Source of the DNA: Caulobacter sp. HMWF025
GTDB lineage: Bacteria > Pseudomonadota > Alphaproteobacteria > Caulobacterales > Caulobacteraceae
Direction: 5' to 3'
NCBI RefSeq assembly: GCF_003060965.1
Contig: NZ_QAII01000030.1
Coordinates: forward strand, 1 to 35,985
Length of the DNA stretch: 35,985 bases
A program made the translations under genes and the position numbers. The notes beneath the pieces are model-generated. The model did not search any database, was not told where the DNA came from, and saw nothing but the letters and a program-made list of their open reading frames with translations. The first letter of the stretch is position 1, and every line of letters begins with the position of its first letter. Shown here in pieces: positions 15,877 through 25,545 of the stretch.

Positions 15877-17238
15877 ATGGCTAGCAACGACATGATTGAC
15901 CAGCGTCTGGATTTCCTCGGCATCGACCGTGATGCCCGGGCTGCACTGCGATCGGCCGGCGGTCTTGTCGCCAAGGAATTGCCCGGAGTTCTGGACAAGT
16001 TCTACGACAAGGTCCGCGCAACGCCCGACGTTCGTCGCTTCTTCAGTGGCGACGGCCAGATGGATGGTGCCAAGTCCGCTCAGCTGCGCCATTGGGCCTC
16101 TATCGTATCCGGCAATTTCGACCAGCAGTACATCGACAGCGTGCGCAAGATCGGCCACGTCCATGCGCGCATCGGCCTGGAGCCGCGCTGGTACATCGGC
16201 GGCTATGCCCAGCTGATGGAAGGCCTGATGCGAAAAATGATCGCCGAAGCTTTCGGCGGCGGGGTCATGAAGCTTGGCCGTCGCAAGGGCGGCAAGGATC
16301 TGGCCGATCAGATGACCGCCGTCATGAAGGCGGTTCTGCTCGACATGGACTATTCAATTTCGATCTATCTGGAATCGATCGAGCTCGAAAAGCAGAGCGC
16401 AATGACCGATCTGGCCGAGCGGTTCGAAGCCAGCGTCGGCAAGATTGTCGGAAGCGTCGCCGACCAGGCCCGGGAGCTCGAGACGACGGCGCGCGCGATG
16501 GCCGACACGGCAACCCGCACCAGCGAGCAGTCCACCACCGTCGCCGCCGCCGCCGAAGAGGCCACGGCCAATGTCGCTATTGTGGCCTCCTCTTCGGACG
16601 AGATGGGCAAGTCGGTCGCCGAGATCGCCCAGCAGGTCAATCACTCAACCAATATGGCGGGTCAGGCCGTGCTGCGGGCCCAGGCCACCAGCGAAACCAT
16701 CGATCGCATGTCGCGTTCGGCCGAGAAGATCGGCGAAGTGGTCCGGCTGATCAGCGACATCGCCGGCCAGACCAATCTGCTGGCCCTGAACGCCACGATC
16801 GAAAGCGCCCGGGCCGGTGAGGCCGGTCGCGGCTTTGCGGTCGTGGCCGCCGAGGTCAAGAGCCTGGCCACCCAGACCGCCAAGGCCACCGAAGACATCT
16901 CCAGCCAGATCAGTGAAATCCAGCTGATCACCGGTGATACCGTGATCGCCATCGCCGACATTCAGCGCACGATCGATGAGATGAACACGGTGTCGGTCGC
17001 GATCAATGCTGCGGTCGAGCAGCAGTCCGCAGCGACCCGCGAAATTGCCCGCAATACCAATGAGGCGGCCAACGGCACCCAGGATGTGTCGCGCAACATT
17101 TCGGAAGTGCTGCTTGGGGCCAACCAGACCGGGGCCGCCTCGCAGCAGGTGGTGATGGCCGCGCAGGAACTGGGGCGACAGGCCTCGACCCTGCGGACCG
17201 AGGTCGACGCTTTCCTGCGCTCGGTTCGAGCCGCGTGA
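15877..17238 (+). CDS. Globin-coupled methyl-accepting chemotaxis protein
   Basis: This 453-residue soluble receptor has no membrane segment. Residues 5-160 form a protoglobin sensor. The segment [20 protein letters not shown] fits the haem pocket of globin-coupled sensors, with H96 the probable proximal haem ligand. A linker and an MCP signalling coiled coil (about 200-450) follow, with the conserved hairpin tip around [15 protein letters not shown]. Such HemAT-like proteins detect oxygen through haem and signal to CheA. There is no C-terminal CheR-tethering pentapeptide. It lies 39 bp before cheA and likely starts the che operon, so oxygen sensing may be a main input. The ATG at 15877 is preceded by an AGGAACGGA purine stretch. 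Confidence 0.9.
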   Translation: MASNDMIDQRLDFLGIDRDARAALRSAGGLVAKELPGVLDKFYDKVRATPDVRRFFSGDGQMDGAKSAQLRHWASIVSGNFDQQYIDSVRKIGHVHARIGLEPRWYIGGYAQLMEGLMRKMIAEAFGGGVMKLGRRKGGKDLADQMTAVMKAVLLDMDYSISIYLESIELEKQSAMTDLAERFEASVGKIVGSVADQARELETTARAMADTATRTSEQSTTVAAAAEEATANVAIVASSSDEMGKSVAEIAQQVNHSTNMAGQAVLRAQATSETIDRMSRSAEKIGEVVRLISDIAGQTNLLALNATIESARAGEAGRGFAVVAAEVKSLATQTAKATEDISSQISEIQLITGDTVIAIADIQRTIDEMNTVSVAINAAVEQQSAATREIARNTNEAANGTQDVSRNISEVLLGANQTGAASQQVVMAAQELGRQASTLRTEVDAFLRSVRAA

Positions 17239-17277
17239 TCGTGACTGTCCCATCTCGCCAAGTCGATAGGCACCCCC

Positions 17278-19578
17278 ATGGATGACCTGATCTCCGACTT
17301 CCTGACCGAGGCCAATGAGAGCCTTGAGGTCATCGATATCGAGCTCGTCCGGTTTGAAGCCCATCCGGGTGACCGGCCGGCGCTCGACAAGATCTTCCGG
17401 CTTGTCCACACCCTCAAGGGCACCTGTGGCTTCCTTGGGCTGGGTCGACTGGAGTCGCTGGCCCATGCCGGCGAGACCCTGCTGGGGCGTTTCAGGGACG
17501 GCAAGCTGCAGGTCAGCGGCGAGGCCGTCACCCTGGTCCTGAAGTCGATCGACCGTATCAAGACGGTGATCGACGGCCTGGGCGCGACAGGCGCGGAGCC
17601 GGCTGGTGATGACAGCGATCTGATCACAGCCCTGGAAGCCATGGCGATGGGTGCGCCCCCGCCTGAAACGTCCGAGTCCGAGCCCGAGCCCGAGCCAGAA
17701 CCCGAGCAACAGGTCGAGGGCTATGATCCTGTTCTGGGCCGCGCCCTGCGACCGGGTGAAGTCTCTACGGCGGACCTCGACGCGGCCTTCGCCGCGGCCG
17801 AGGGGCCGGTCGATTTCGCACCGGCCTCCCTGCCCGAGGCCCCGGTCCCGGCCCCGGCGGCGGAAACCCGCCCGGCGGAGAGCGTGGAGGAAGATTCCGC
17901 ACCGATCGCCGCGGCCCAGTCGATCCGGGTCGGTGTCGATGTCCTTGAAGACATGATGACCCTGGTCTCCGAACTGGTGCTGACCCGCAACCAGCTTCTG
18001 CAGATCAATCGCAGCCGATCCGACGATAGTTTCTCTCCGCCCCTGCAGCGCCTGTCGACCATCACCGGCGAGCTGCAGGACAGCGTCATGAAGACGCGGA
18101 TGCAGCCGATCGGTCAGGCCTGGAAGAAGTTGCCGCGGATCATTCGCGACCTGGCCAACGAGCTGGACAAGAAGATTGACCTTGTTCTCGAAGGCGAGAC
18201 CACCGAGCTGGACCGTCAGGTCCTCGAGCAGATCCGCGATCCCCTGACCCACATGGTCCGCAACTCGGCGGATCATGGCCTGGAGGGTCCGGCAGACCGG
18301 CGGGCAGCGGGCAAGGCTGAAACCGGCACCATCCACCTGTCCGCCTATCACGAAGGCGGCTCGATCGTGATCCGCCTGCGCGATGACGGCCGCGGCCTGG
18401 ACACGGCCCGGATCCGCGAAAAGGCAATTGAAAAGGGTCTGTTGACCCGCAGCGACGCCGAGGCCCTCACCGAGAGCCAGGTCCATCGCCTGATCTTTGC
18501 GCCGGGCTTCTCGACGGCCGCGGCCATCACCAATGTCTCCGGCCGTGGCGTCGGCATGGACGTGGTTCGCAGCAATATCGAGCAGATCGGCGGGCAGATC
18601 GACCTGCAGTCGACCTTTGGCTCAGGCTGCACGGTCACCATCAAGATCCCCCTGACCCTGGCCATCATCTCGGCCCTGATCGTCGGGGCCAGCGGCGAGC
18701 GGTTCGCGGTTCCCCAAGGGGCCGTGCTCGAACTGATCAAGATCGGCGAAGGTGCCGAGCACCGGACCGAGGTCATCGAACAGGTCCGCATGGTCCGGCT
18801 GCGCGAACAGCTCGTGCCGCTGATCGACCTGGGCGCCGAGCTTGGCCTCACCCAGGCCCTGCAGCCCAATTTCGTGATGATCATGAAGGTGGGCAGCCAC
18901 CGCTTCGGGGTCATTGTCGAGGAAGTCATCGATACCGAAGAGATCGTCGTCAAACCGCTGGCCAGTGTGCTGCGCGGCATCTCGGTCTTTTCGGGCGCGA
19001 CCCTTCTGGGCGACGGCTCGGTCGTGCTGATCATCGAGCCCAATGGCCTGTCGCAGCGCGCCGGTGAGATGCCGCAGGCCGCACGGCGGGCGATCGATGC
19101 CGCCGCCACGAGTGACGAGGACGCCAAGATCGAGCGCAAGACCATGTTGCTGGTGCGTGTCGGATCCGGGGCGCTCAAGGCGGTTGAACTGGGCCAGATC
19201 ACCCGTCTGGAGCATGTGCCGGTCGCCGAGTTGCAACACCTCGGCTCGCGCGCGGCCCTGCAGTATCGGGGCAAGCTGATGCCGGTGCTGTGCGTGGACG
19301 ACGACCAGCGCCTCAAGACCGAGGGCGTACAGCCCATGCTGGTTGTCGCCGGCATGCTCTACACCATGGGCCTAGCCGTCGATCGCATCGTCGATGTGGT
19401 CGAGACCCCGGTGACGATCGAGTTGAGCCCGACCAAGACCGGCATCATCGGCACGGCCCTGATCAATGGCCGGGCGACCGAAATCATTGACCTCGACCAT
19501 TTCATGATCATGGCCCTGGCAGAACATTCACGGACAGGGCCGGCCGTCCAGGCGGCCCAGACCCAGGAGGCGGCATGA
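17278..19578 (+). CDS. cheA: Chemotaxis histidine kinase CheA with two CheW-like domains
   Basis: This 766-residue protein has an N-terminal Hpt domain (about 1-105), with the phosphorylated His at 44 in VHTLKGTCGF. An acidic, proline-rich linker follows (about 120-215; EPEPEPE stretch), with no evident P2 CheY-binding domain. The dimerisation helices lie at about 216-285, the ATP-binding kinase domain at about 330-470 (NSADHGLE, DDGRGLD, GRGVGMDVV) and a CheW-like domain at about 470-605. A second CheW-like domain covers about 622-755. CheA autophosphorylates in response to receptors and passes phosphate to CheY and CheB. It overlaps cheW by 4 bp (ATGA), which couples their translation. The missing P2 and extra CheW domain mark a divergent form. 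Confidence 0.93.
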   Translation: MDDLISDFLTEANESLEVIDIELVRFEAHPGDRPALDKIFRLVHTLKGTCGFLGLGRLESLAHAGETLLGRFRDGKLQVSGEAVTLVLKSIDRIKTVIDGLGATGAEPAGDDSDLITALEAMAMGAPPPETSESEPEPEPEPEQQVEGYDPVLGRALRPGEVSTADLDAAFAAAEGPVDFAPASLPEAPVPAPAAETRPAESVEEDSAPIAAAQSIRVGVDVLEDMMTLVSELVLTRNQLLQINRSRSDDSFSPPLQRLSTITGELQDSVMKTRMQPIGQAWKKLPRIIRDLANELDKKIDLVLEGETTELDRQVLEQIRDPLTHMVRNSADHGLEGPADRRAAGKAETGTIHLSAYHEGGSIVIRLRDDGRGLDTARIREKAIEKGLLTRSDAEALTESQVHRLIFAPGFSTAAAITNVSGRGVGMDVVRSNIEQIGGQIDLQSTFGSGCTVTIKIPLTLAIISALIVGASGERFAVPQGAVLELIKIGEGAEHRTEVIEQVRMVRLREQLVPLIDLGAELGLTQALQPNFVMIMKVGSHRFGVIVEEVIDTEEIVVKPLASVLRGISVFSGATLLGDGSVVLIIEPNGLSQRAGEMPQAARRAIDAAATSDEDAKIERKTMLLVRVGSGALKAVELGQITRLEHVPVAELQHLGSRAALQYRGKLMPVLCVDDDQRLKTEGVQPMLVVAGMLYTMGLAVDRIVDVVETPVTIELSPTKTGIIGTALINGRATEIIDLDHFMIMALAEHSRTGPAVQAAQTQEAA

Positions 19579-20024
19579 GCGTTCGCGACTATGTGACCGT
19601 CCGCGTCGGCGGCCATCTGTTCGGGATCGAAGCGCTCTCGATCCAGGACGTCTTCTATCCGCGCAACATCACGCCTGTGCCCCTGGCGGCGCACGAGATT
19701 CTGGGTGTGCTCAATCTGCGCGGCCGGATCGTAACGGCGGTCTGTGCGCGCCGGCGATTGGGACTGCAGCCCCGAGAGGCCGGCGCGCCCGAGCCCAAGG
19801 CCGTGGGGATCGAGGTCGGGGGTGACAACTACGGCCTGATCGTCGACCAGGTCGAGTCCGTCATGAAGCTGGATTCCGACGAGTTGATCCCGCCACCGGA
19901 CAATCTGCCCCAACGCTGGGCGGAAATCATTCCGGGCGTCTTCAGACTGCCGGACTCCCTTCTGGTGATCTTTGATGCACCGCGACTGCTGACAGCAGGC
20001 CTGCAACTGGGTGTGGCCGCATGA
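19575..20024 (+). CDS. cheW: CheW chemotaxis coupling protein
   Basis: This 149-residue protein is a single CheW beta-barrel domain. It has the typical GHLFGIEALSIQDV start, the GVLNLRGRIV segment and the later YGLIVDQVESV motif. CheW bridges receptors and CheA in the cytoplasmic signalling array. Its ATG overlaps the cheA stop, and its stop overlaps the next ATG, both as ATGA. It sits between cheA and cheY in a five-gene coupled run. Its length is typical. Confidence 0.93.
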   Translation: MSVRDYVTVRVGGHLFGIEALSIQDVFYPRNITPVPLAAHEILGVLNLRGRIVTAVCARRRLGLQPREAGAPEPKAVGIEVGGDNYGLIVDQVESVMKLDSDELIPPPDNLPQRWAEIIPGVFRLPDSLLVIFDAPRLLTAGLQLGVAA

Positions 20025-20389
20025 CCCGGTTCCTGGTGGTGGATGACAGTGCGGTGATCCGCAAGGTGGCACGGCGGATGCTTGAAGCCCTGGGCTATGC
20101 CGTAGATGAAGCGGTTGACGGCGAAGACGCCCTGCAAGCCTGTCTCAGCAACATGCCGGATGCCGTACTGCTGGACTGGAACATGCCCAATATGGACGGG
20201 CTGACCTTCCTGGGAGCCCTTAGGGCATCGCCGGACGGAACCCGCCCGAAGGTGCTGTTCTGTACAACGGAAAGCGACTTCGATCACATCGCCGCCGCGA
20301 TGGAGAAGGGCGCAGACGAGTATCTGTTCAAGCCCTTCGACCAGTCGACCCTGGAGAGCAAGCTGTCGATGACCGGGATCGTCCCGTGA
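20021..20389 (+). CDS. cheY: CheY response regulator
   Basis: This 122-residue receiver has the acidic pair D8/D9, phospho-acceptor D52 in LLDWNMPN, T82/T83 and K104 in LFKPFD. With no output domain, it is the likely direct acceptor from the CheA encoded just upstream. Its start overlaps cheW, and cheB begins with a GTG overlapping its stop (GTGA). It is one of three separate single-domain receivers in the window, so it may share work with those starting at 15591 and 27739. Confidence 0.92.
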   Translation: MTRFLVVDDSAVIRKVARRMLEALGYAVDEAVDGEDALQACLSNMPDAVLLDWNMPNMDGLTFLGALRASPDGTRPKVLFCTTESDFDHIAAAMEKGADEYLFKPFDQSTLESKLSMTGIVP

Positions 20390-21522
20390 CAGCCCAGCCA
20401 ACCCCTGCCACCGCGCGGGCCGACCGTGTCAGGGTCATGATTGTCGACGATTCGGCGGTCGTACGGGGCATGGTCTCGCGATGGCTGGACGCACGGGCCG
20501 ACATCGTCGTCGTGGCCATGGCGGTCGATGGCGTACAGGCCCTCAAGAAGCTTGAGGAACATGAGATCGATGTCTGTGTACTGGACATCGAGATGCCCAA
20601 CATGTCGGGGCTGGAGGCCCTGCCGAAGTTGCTGGCCCTGCGGCCACGCCTGAAGATCATAATGGCTTCGACCCTCTCGGAGCGGGGCGCGGAAATCACC
20701 CTGCGGGCTCTAAGCCTCGGGGCGACCGACTTTATCCCCAAGCCGTCGACCAGCCGCATCGGTGGCGCGGAAGCCTATCAACGCGACCTCATCGAGAAGA
20801 TCGTTCAGCTCGGTCGCCGAAGCGCTCCGGCGATCGATCGTCCGATCAAGTCCTATCTGAAACCGCCAACTGCGCTCCCCTCGGTCGCGCCGGTCTCGCC
20901 CGCCGCGCGCAGCGGCCCTCGCCCCGGTCGCAAGGTCCGCCTGGATGCGCTGGTCATTGCGGCCTCCACCGGCGGTCCCCCGGCCCTGCGCGAGGTGATT
21001 TCGGGCCTCGGGTCCCACTGGCGAGGACCCATCCTGATCGCCCAGCACATGCCGCAGGGCTTTACCCGGGCCCTGGCCCAGATGATCGGGCGAGTGACGC
21101 CTATGTCCGTCAAGGAAGGCGAGCACGGGGAAAAGGTGACCGACGGGGTTATCTATATTGCGCCGGGTGGGTTACACATGATCGTCGAACGCGGCCGGGA
21201 CGGTACGCCGACCATCCAGCTCAATCAGGGTCCCGAGGTGCACTGGTGCCGTCCGGCGGCCGACCCCCTGTTCATCAGCGCCGCCGAGGTCTGGGGCGGG
21301 GCAGCGGCCGGCATGGTTCTGACCGGCATGGGCCATGACGGTCGCGACGGGGCACGGGCCCTGGCCGATTGCGGCGCGCCGGTCATGGTTCAGGACGAGG
21401 CCAGCAGCGTCGTCTGGGGGATGCCGGGCTCCGTTATCCAGGCGGGCGTGCCCGCCGAAATCCATCCTCTGTCGGCCCTGGCGCCGCAATTTCTGCAGTG
21501 GACACGAGTGGGAACGGCATGA
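20386..21522 (+). CDS. cheB: CheB protein-glutamate methylesterase/deamidase
   Basis: This 378-residue protein has an N-terminal receiver (about 15-135; D67 in VLDIEMPN), a linker (about 140-182) and a C-terminal methylesterase domain. The catalytic triad is visible: S194 in IAASTGGPP, H221 in QHMPQGFT and D318 in MGHDGRDG. CheB removes methyl groups from receptors when phosphorylated and so resets them. The start is a GTG that overlaps the cheY stop, and the stop overlaps the cheR start. The adjacent cheR encodes the opposing activity, as expected for an adaptation pair. Confidence 0.94.
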   Translation: MTAQPTPATARADRVRVMIVDDSAVVRGMVSRWLDARADIVVVAMAVDGVQALKKLEEHEIDVCVLDIEMPNMSGLEALPKLLALRPRLKIIMASTLSERGAEITLRALSLGATDFIPKPSTSRIGGAEAYQRDLIEKIVQLGRRSAPAIDRPIKSYLKPPTALPSVAPVSPAARSGPRPGRKVRLDALVIAASTGGPPALREVISGLGSHWRGPILIAQHMPQGFTRALAQMIGRVTPMSVKEGEHGEKVTDGVIYIAPGGLHMIVERGRDGTPTIQLNQGPEVHWCRPAADPLFISAAEVWGGAAAGMVLTGMGHDGRDGARALADCGAPVMVQDEASSVVWGMPGSVIQAGVPAEIHPLSALAPQFLQWTRVGTA

Positions 21523-22349
21523 GCACTCCAGATCTCAAGCATTTCAGGGAGTTGCTGCAGTCACGGACCGGGATCGTTCTGGACGCCAGCAAGGGCTATC
21601 TGATCAACACCCGCTTGGCCTCGGTGGCCGGGACCAGTGGCTATGAAACCGTCGATGCCCTGCTGGCGGATATCCGCAGGGCCCCGGTCGAGCGGATCGT
21701 CGAGGCGGCGATCGACGCCATGACGACCAACGAGACGCTGTTCTTTCGCGATCAGAAGCCGTTCGATCTGCTTCGGCGGACTTTCGTCGACCTGGGCCGC
21801 AATCGTCGCGGGCCGATCCGGCTCTGGAGTGCTGCCTGTTCGACCGGCCAGGAACCCTATTCCATCGCCATGCTCTGGCAGGAGGTGGCCCATCTGCTGC
21901 CTGGCGTGAGCCTTGAAATCATGGCGACGGACCTGTCGCGCGAATGTCTGGCCAAGGCCCAGGCCGGGATCTATTCGGGCTTTGAGGTGCAGCGGGGGCT
22001 GCCGGTCCAGAAGCTGATGAAGCACTTTGAGCGGGTGGGCGAAAGCTGGCAGATCAAGAGTGATCTGCGCAGCGCGGTGACCTGGCGGCGCTTCAACCTG
22101 CTGGAATCCCCAGGACACCTAGGTCGCTTTGACATCGTGTTCTGTCGCAATGTGCTGATCTATTTTGATACCAGCACGCGCAAGGCGATCCTCGAACGCA
22201 TTGCAGGCCAGGTGGTCGATGACGGCTATCTTGTCCTTGGTGCGTCCGAAACGGTGATGGGCGTGACCAATGCCTTCCAGGCGGGGGCCGACGCCGGACT
22301 CTATGTGAAGGCCGGAAATCCGCGCCCGGCGAGCCGACAGACGGCCTGA
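21519..22349 (+). CDS. cheR: CheR chemotaxis methyltransferase
   Basis: This 276-residue protein has the N-terminal all-helix domain (about 1-75; FRELLQSRTGIVLD) and the SAM-binding domain. The binding motif is SAACSTGQEPYSIAM, followed by ATDLSRECLAKA and the late DIVFCRNVLIYFD motif. It methylates glutamates of the receptors. The ATG at 21519 overlaps the cheB stop (ATGA), whereas the longer reading from 21369 lies inside cheB. It is the last gene of this run and converges with the hybrid kinase gene 34 bp away. No receptor here has an obvious C-terminal NWETF-like tether. Confidence 0.94.
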   Translation: MSTPDLKHFRELLQSRTGIVLDASKGYLINTRLASVAGTSGYETVDALLADIRRAPVERIVEAAIDAMTTNETLFFRDQKPFDLLRRTFVDLGRNRRGPIRLWSAACSTGQEPYSIAMLWQEVAHLLPGVSLEIMATDLSRECLAKAQAGIYSGFEVQRGLPVQKLMKHFERVGESWQIKSDLRSAVTWRRFNLLESPGHLGRFDIVFCRNVLIYFDTSTRKAILERIAGQVVDDGYLVLGASETVMGVTNAFQAGADAGLYVKAGNPRPASRQTA

Positions 22350-22383
22350 AGCTGAGCGCTTCGGCTACCGGACAAGGCGGGTT

Positions 22384-25300
22384 TCAGGCCGACCGCAGGG
22401 CGGCTGCGAAGGGTTCAGGGTCGAGAGCGGCGCTGACTGCGGCCAGCAGGCTGTTGCCAGAGATGGGCTTGAGCAGGCGGCCTTCGAACAGGGCGGCCTG
22501 GGAGTCCGGCAAGGCCGCAGCATCGGCCGAGCACAGGACCATCGGGGAAAATCGATTGGGTCCAGTGCCGGAGCGGATGGCCTGGGCCGTGTTCACGCCC
22601 GACAGGCCTGGCATGTGCCAGTCCATCAGGATCAGATCATAGGGCTGGGCGTCTGCTGCGGCGATGGCCTCATGGCCGCTGGCGACCGTATGCACCGCCA
22701 GGCCCAGCGGCTGCAACATCAGGCTGATGACTTCGGCGATCCGGCTCTGGTCGTCGACCACCAGGACCGTCAATCCGGGCGGCAGGACCGGAGCTTCGGC
22801 TTCCAGGTTCAGGCTCGTCGCCTCACAGACGGGGGCCGGCAATTCGAACCAGAAGGTTGAGCCCTGACCCTCGACACTGTCGACCCCGATCTCGCCGCCC
22901 ATGGCCTCGACCAGACCCCGGCAGATGGCCAGGCCAAGGCCTGTGCCGCCAAAGCGGCGCGAGATCGAGCCATCCACCTGCGAGAAGCGCAGGAACAGCC
23001 GCGAGATCTGCTCGGGAGCAATGCCGATCCCGCTGTCGGTCACCGCCAGTCGCAATCGGCCGGTCTGCGGATTATGGGTCGCCGCGACCGAGACCTGGCC
23101 TGACTGGGTGAATTTGATGGCGTTGCCGACCAGATTGACCAGCACCTGCCGGATCCGCTTGGCGTCGCAAAGCAGGAAGGGCGGCAGGGCATCGACGCCT
23201 TCACTGCGAAGATCGAGGCCCTTCTGCGCGGCCTGGCCCTGCAATAGATCCAGGGTTTCGGTGATGATCGGGCCGACGGCGGCCGCCTCGGACAGGATCT
23301 GGATCTCGCCGGCCTCGATCTTGGAGAAGTCCAGGATGTCATTGATCGTCGACAACAGGGTCCGTCCGCCGGCGACGATGCGGTCGGCGGCCAGCCGCAC
23401 CCGGTCGGAAAGCTCGCCTTCGCCCTGGATCTGCTGTGAATAGCCGATCACACTGGTCAGGGGCGTGCGCAGTTCATGGCTCATATTGGCCAGGAACTCG
23501 GCCTTGGCCGCCGCCGCGGCCTCGGCTTGCTGGCGCGCCCTGATCAGGTTCTCCTCCATCTCGCGCCGCTCGGTGACGTCCCGGAAGGTCGAGTTGACCA
23601 GAAGGGTTTGCCCAGCCTCATCCTTGACCAGGGAGGGGCTGCCCTCCAGCCAGACATAGTGGCCGGCCTTGGTCCGCACGCGTGACTCCGCGTGGCCGGT
23701 CGCCTTGGCACCCGTGTTCTGAAAATGGGACAGAGCCGTGCTCATCGAGGCCGCGACATCATCTGGATGGACGAACTCGATCATCCGCCGTCCCACCAGC
23801 TCATCCGGCTGATAGCCGAGACTGATCGCTGAGGGCGAGGCATAGCGGATCACGCCGTCGGCCCCGAACTGCAGGGTCAGATCGCGCGCACCGTCTGCGA
23901 GGATACGATAGCGGCGCTCGCTGGCCTCGGCCTCCAGCTGGGCAAGGCGCGCCTCCTGGTGAGCCAGGATCAAGGCGGCCTCGACGGCCTTGCGCTCGGT
24001 GATGTCACGCGAAACGTCGATGAACTCCTTCAGCTTGCCGGTCTGGGGATCCCAGACTGCAAAGGGCCGGGACTCCATGACGCGATACTCGTCGGTACGG
24101 TTCCGGATCCGCGACTCGATCGGCTCCAGACGCACGCCCGGTTCGGCGGCCAGGCGTCGATAGTATTCCGCCAGGCGGGGCACATCGTCAGGATGCATGA
24201 ACTCACTGGTATAGTGACCGACCAGATCCTCAGGCTCGAAGCCGAGGATATCCCGCACGACCGGAGAGACAGACAGGGTCCGGCCATTGGGGGCCAGTCG
24301 CATGATGACGTCGCGCGATCCCTGGATCAGCAGGCGAAACTGCTCATCACGCTCGGCCAGGGCCTGTTCAGCCCGCTTGCGCGCCGTGATGTCCCGGATT
24401 GCGTGGACCAACTCCACGATCTTGTTCGAGACGGGATCCCGCAGAACACGGGGCTGCGTCTCGATCCAGATCACCTCGCCGTCCCTGCGGACCATGCGAT
24501 ACTCGGCGACCAGCGCATCGTTCTTGATCTGACCGCTCAGGAGGGGCCCAAACTGGCTCACGGTCCGGGCCTGATCCTCGGGGTGGACCAGATGCAGCAG
24601 GTTGCGACCTTTGAGGTCATCACTGGCAAATCCCAACACCCGCTCGCAGGCCATCGAGACGTAGGAGATGATGCCGTCGGCCCCGCAAACGACGATCATG
24701 TCGTTGGTGTTTTCGGCAATGCGCCGGTAGTGGGCTTCGCTCTGGGCCAGCTTTTCGCGCATGGCCCGGCTCTCGGTCATGTCCTGGGCGACGCCACTGA
24801 TCCGGATCAGATCGCCCGCCGGCGAGGTCTGCCCCGCCAGGGTCGAGGTCAGGTAGCGCATCTCGCCATCAGATCGGCGAACCCGGTAGTCACAGGAAAT
24901 GACCTTTCCCGGCAGGATCGCGATCTGGTTGATCGCGGCCTCGATCGCCGGAATGTCATCCGGGTGAATTTGGGCATAGAGGCTGCTCAGGTCCCTGGCC
25001 GGCGCGACCGGGTCCGAGCCGTGCAGCTGATGAATGGCCGGGGAGCCTTCCCAGATACCGCTTTCCAGGTCGTAGGACCATTTGCCGACGCCCAGCAGGT
25101 GCTCGGCGCTCGTCAGCTGGACTTCCGCGACATTGAGGCGCGTCTCGGCGGTACGCATGGCCAGCAGCACACCGAGCGTGGCGGCGACCTCGGTCAGGAC
25201 GGCCTTGGCCCGGCTGCTGATGGATCGACGGGGCACGGCGTCGACGGCATAGAGCGCCGCCAGAAAAACGCCCTGCTCGTCGAGGATTGCAGCAGCCGTC

Positions 25301-25545
25301 AGCGAGCCGCTCACGGCTGCCGTGCGCTCGACGAGACCACCGCTGGCGTTCAGGCCCATGGCCAGCAGTCCGCCGGTCCGTCTCAGACGGGCGATAAGAG
25401 CCTTGTCCCGCTTCGAAGCAGACTCTTCCGGCCAGGCCAGTCCGACTGTCGTCTGGTCCAGGATCCGGGCGACCCCCCTCAGGACCATGGTCAGGCGGGG
25501 ATCACCCTTGGCACCCGGCGTCTGGATCCGGCGATCCGCACTCAT
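22384..25545 (-). CDS. Hybrid histidine kinase with four PAS domains and a receiver
   Basis: This 1053-residue protein starts with a GAF-like region (about 20-140). Four PAS repeats follow (about 150-262, 270-390, 395-515, 540-660), each with a PAC-type end such as DITARKRAE or DITERKAVE. The HisKA helix pair has the phosphorylated His at 690 in MSHELRTPL. The ATPase domain (about 790-905) has a GIGIAPEQISRLF and GTGLGLAICRGLV pattern. The receiver (about 920-1040) has D975 in LMDWHMPG. No membrane segment is seen. It overlaps the upstream MCP gene by 4 bp (ATGA), suggesting a shared transcript. PAS domains may bind FAD, haem or small ligands, but none can be named. The multi-PAS count is clear; the exact borders are approximate. 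Confidence 0.93.
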   Translation of the reverse strand: MSADRRIQTPGAKGDPRLTMVLRGVARILDQTTVGLAWPEESASKRDKALIARLRRTGGLLAMGLNASGGLVERTAAVSGSLTAAAILDEQGVFLAALYAVDAVPRRSISSRAKAVLTEVAATLGVLLAMRTAETRLNVAEVQLTSAEHLLGVGKWSYDLESGIWEGSPAIHQLHGSDPVAPARDLSSLYAQIHPDDIPAIEAAINQIAILPGKVISCDYRVRRSDGEMRYLTSTLAGQTSPAGDLIRISGVAQDMTESRAMREKLAQSEAHYRRIAENTNDMIVVCGADGIISYVSMACERVLGFASDDLKGRNLLHLVHPEDQARTVSQFGPLLSGQIKNDALVAEYRMVRRDGEVIWIETQPRVLRDPVSNKIVELVHAIRDITARKRAEQALAERDEQFRLLIQGSRDVIMRLAPNGRTLSVSPVVRDILGFEPEDLVGHYTSEFMHPDDVPRLAEYYRRLAAEPGVRLEPIESRIRNRTDEYRVMESRPFAVWDPQTGKLKEFIDVSRDITERKAVEAALILAHQEARLAQLEAEASERRYRILADGARDLTLQFGADGVIRYASPSAISLGYQPDELVGRRMIEFVHPDDVAASMSTALSHFQNTGAKATGHAESRVRTKAGHYVWLEGSPSLVKDEAGQTLLVNSTFRDVTERREMEENLIRARQQAEAAAAAKAEFLANMSHELRTPLTSVIGYSQQIQGEGELSDRVRLAADRIVAGGRTLLSTINDILDFSKIEAGEIQILSEAAAVGPIITETLDLLQGQAAQKGLDLRSEGVDALPPFLLCDAKRIRQVLVNLVGNAIKFTQSGQVSVAATHNPQTGRLRLAVTDSGIGIAPEQISRLFLRFSQVDGSISRRFGGTGLGLAICRGLVEAMGGEIGVDSVEGQGSTFWFELPAPVCEATSLNLEAEAPVLPPGLTVLVVDDQSRIAEVISLMLQPLGLAVHTVASGHEAIAAADAQPYDLILMDWHMPGLSGVNTAQAIRSGTGPNRFSPMVLCSADAAALPDSQAALFEGRLLKPISGNSLLAAVSAALDPEPFAAALRSA

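Noticed and set aside
16645-18486. Minus-strand open frame of 613 codons across the globin MCP and cheA genes
   Set aside because: It is opposite two well-supported genes and reads as low-complexity Gly/Arg/Asp sequence with no domain.
22350-22383. GAAGC/GCTTC stem after cheR as a terminator
   Set aside because: The stem is only five base pairs and has no T-tract. The gap between convergent genes is too short to judge.
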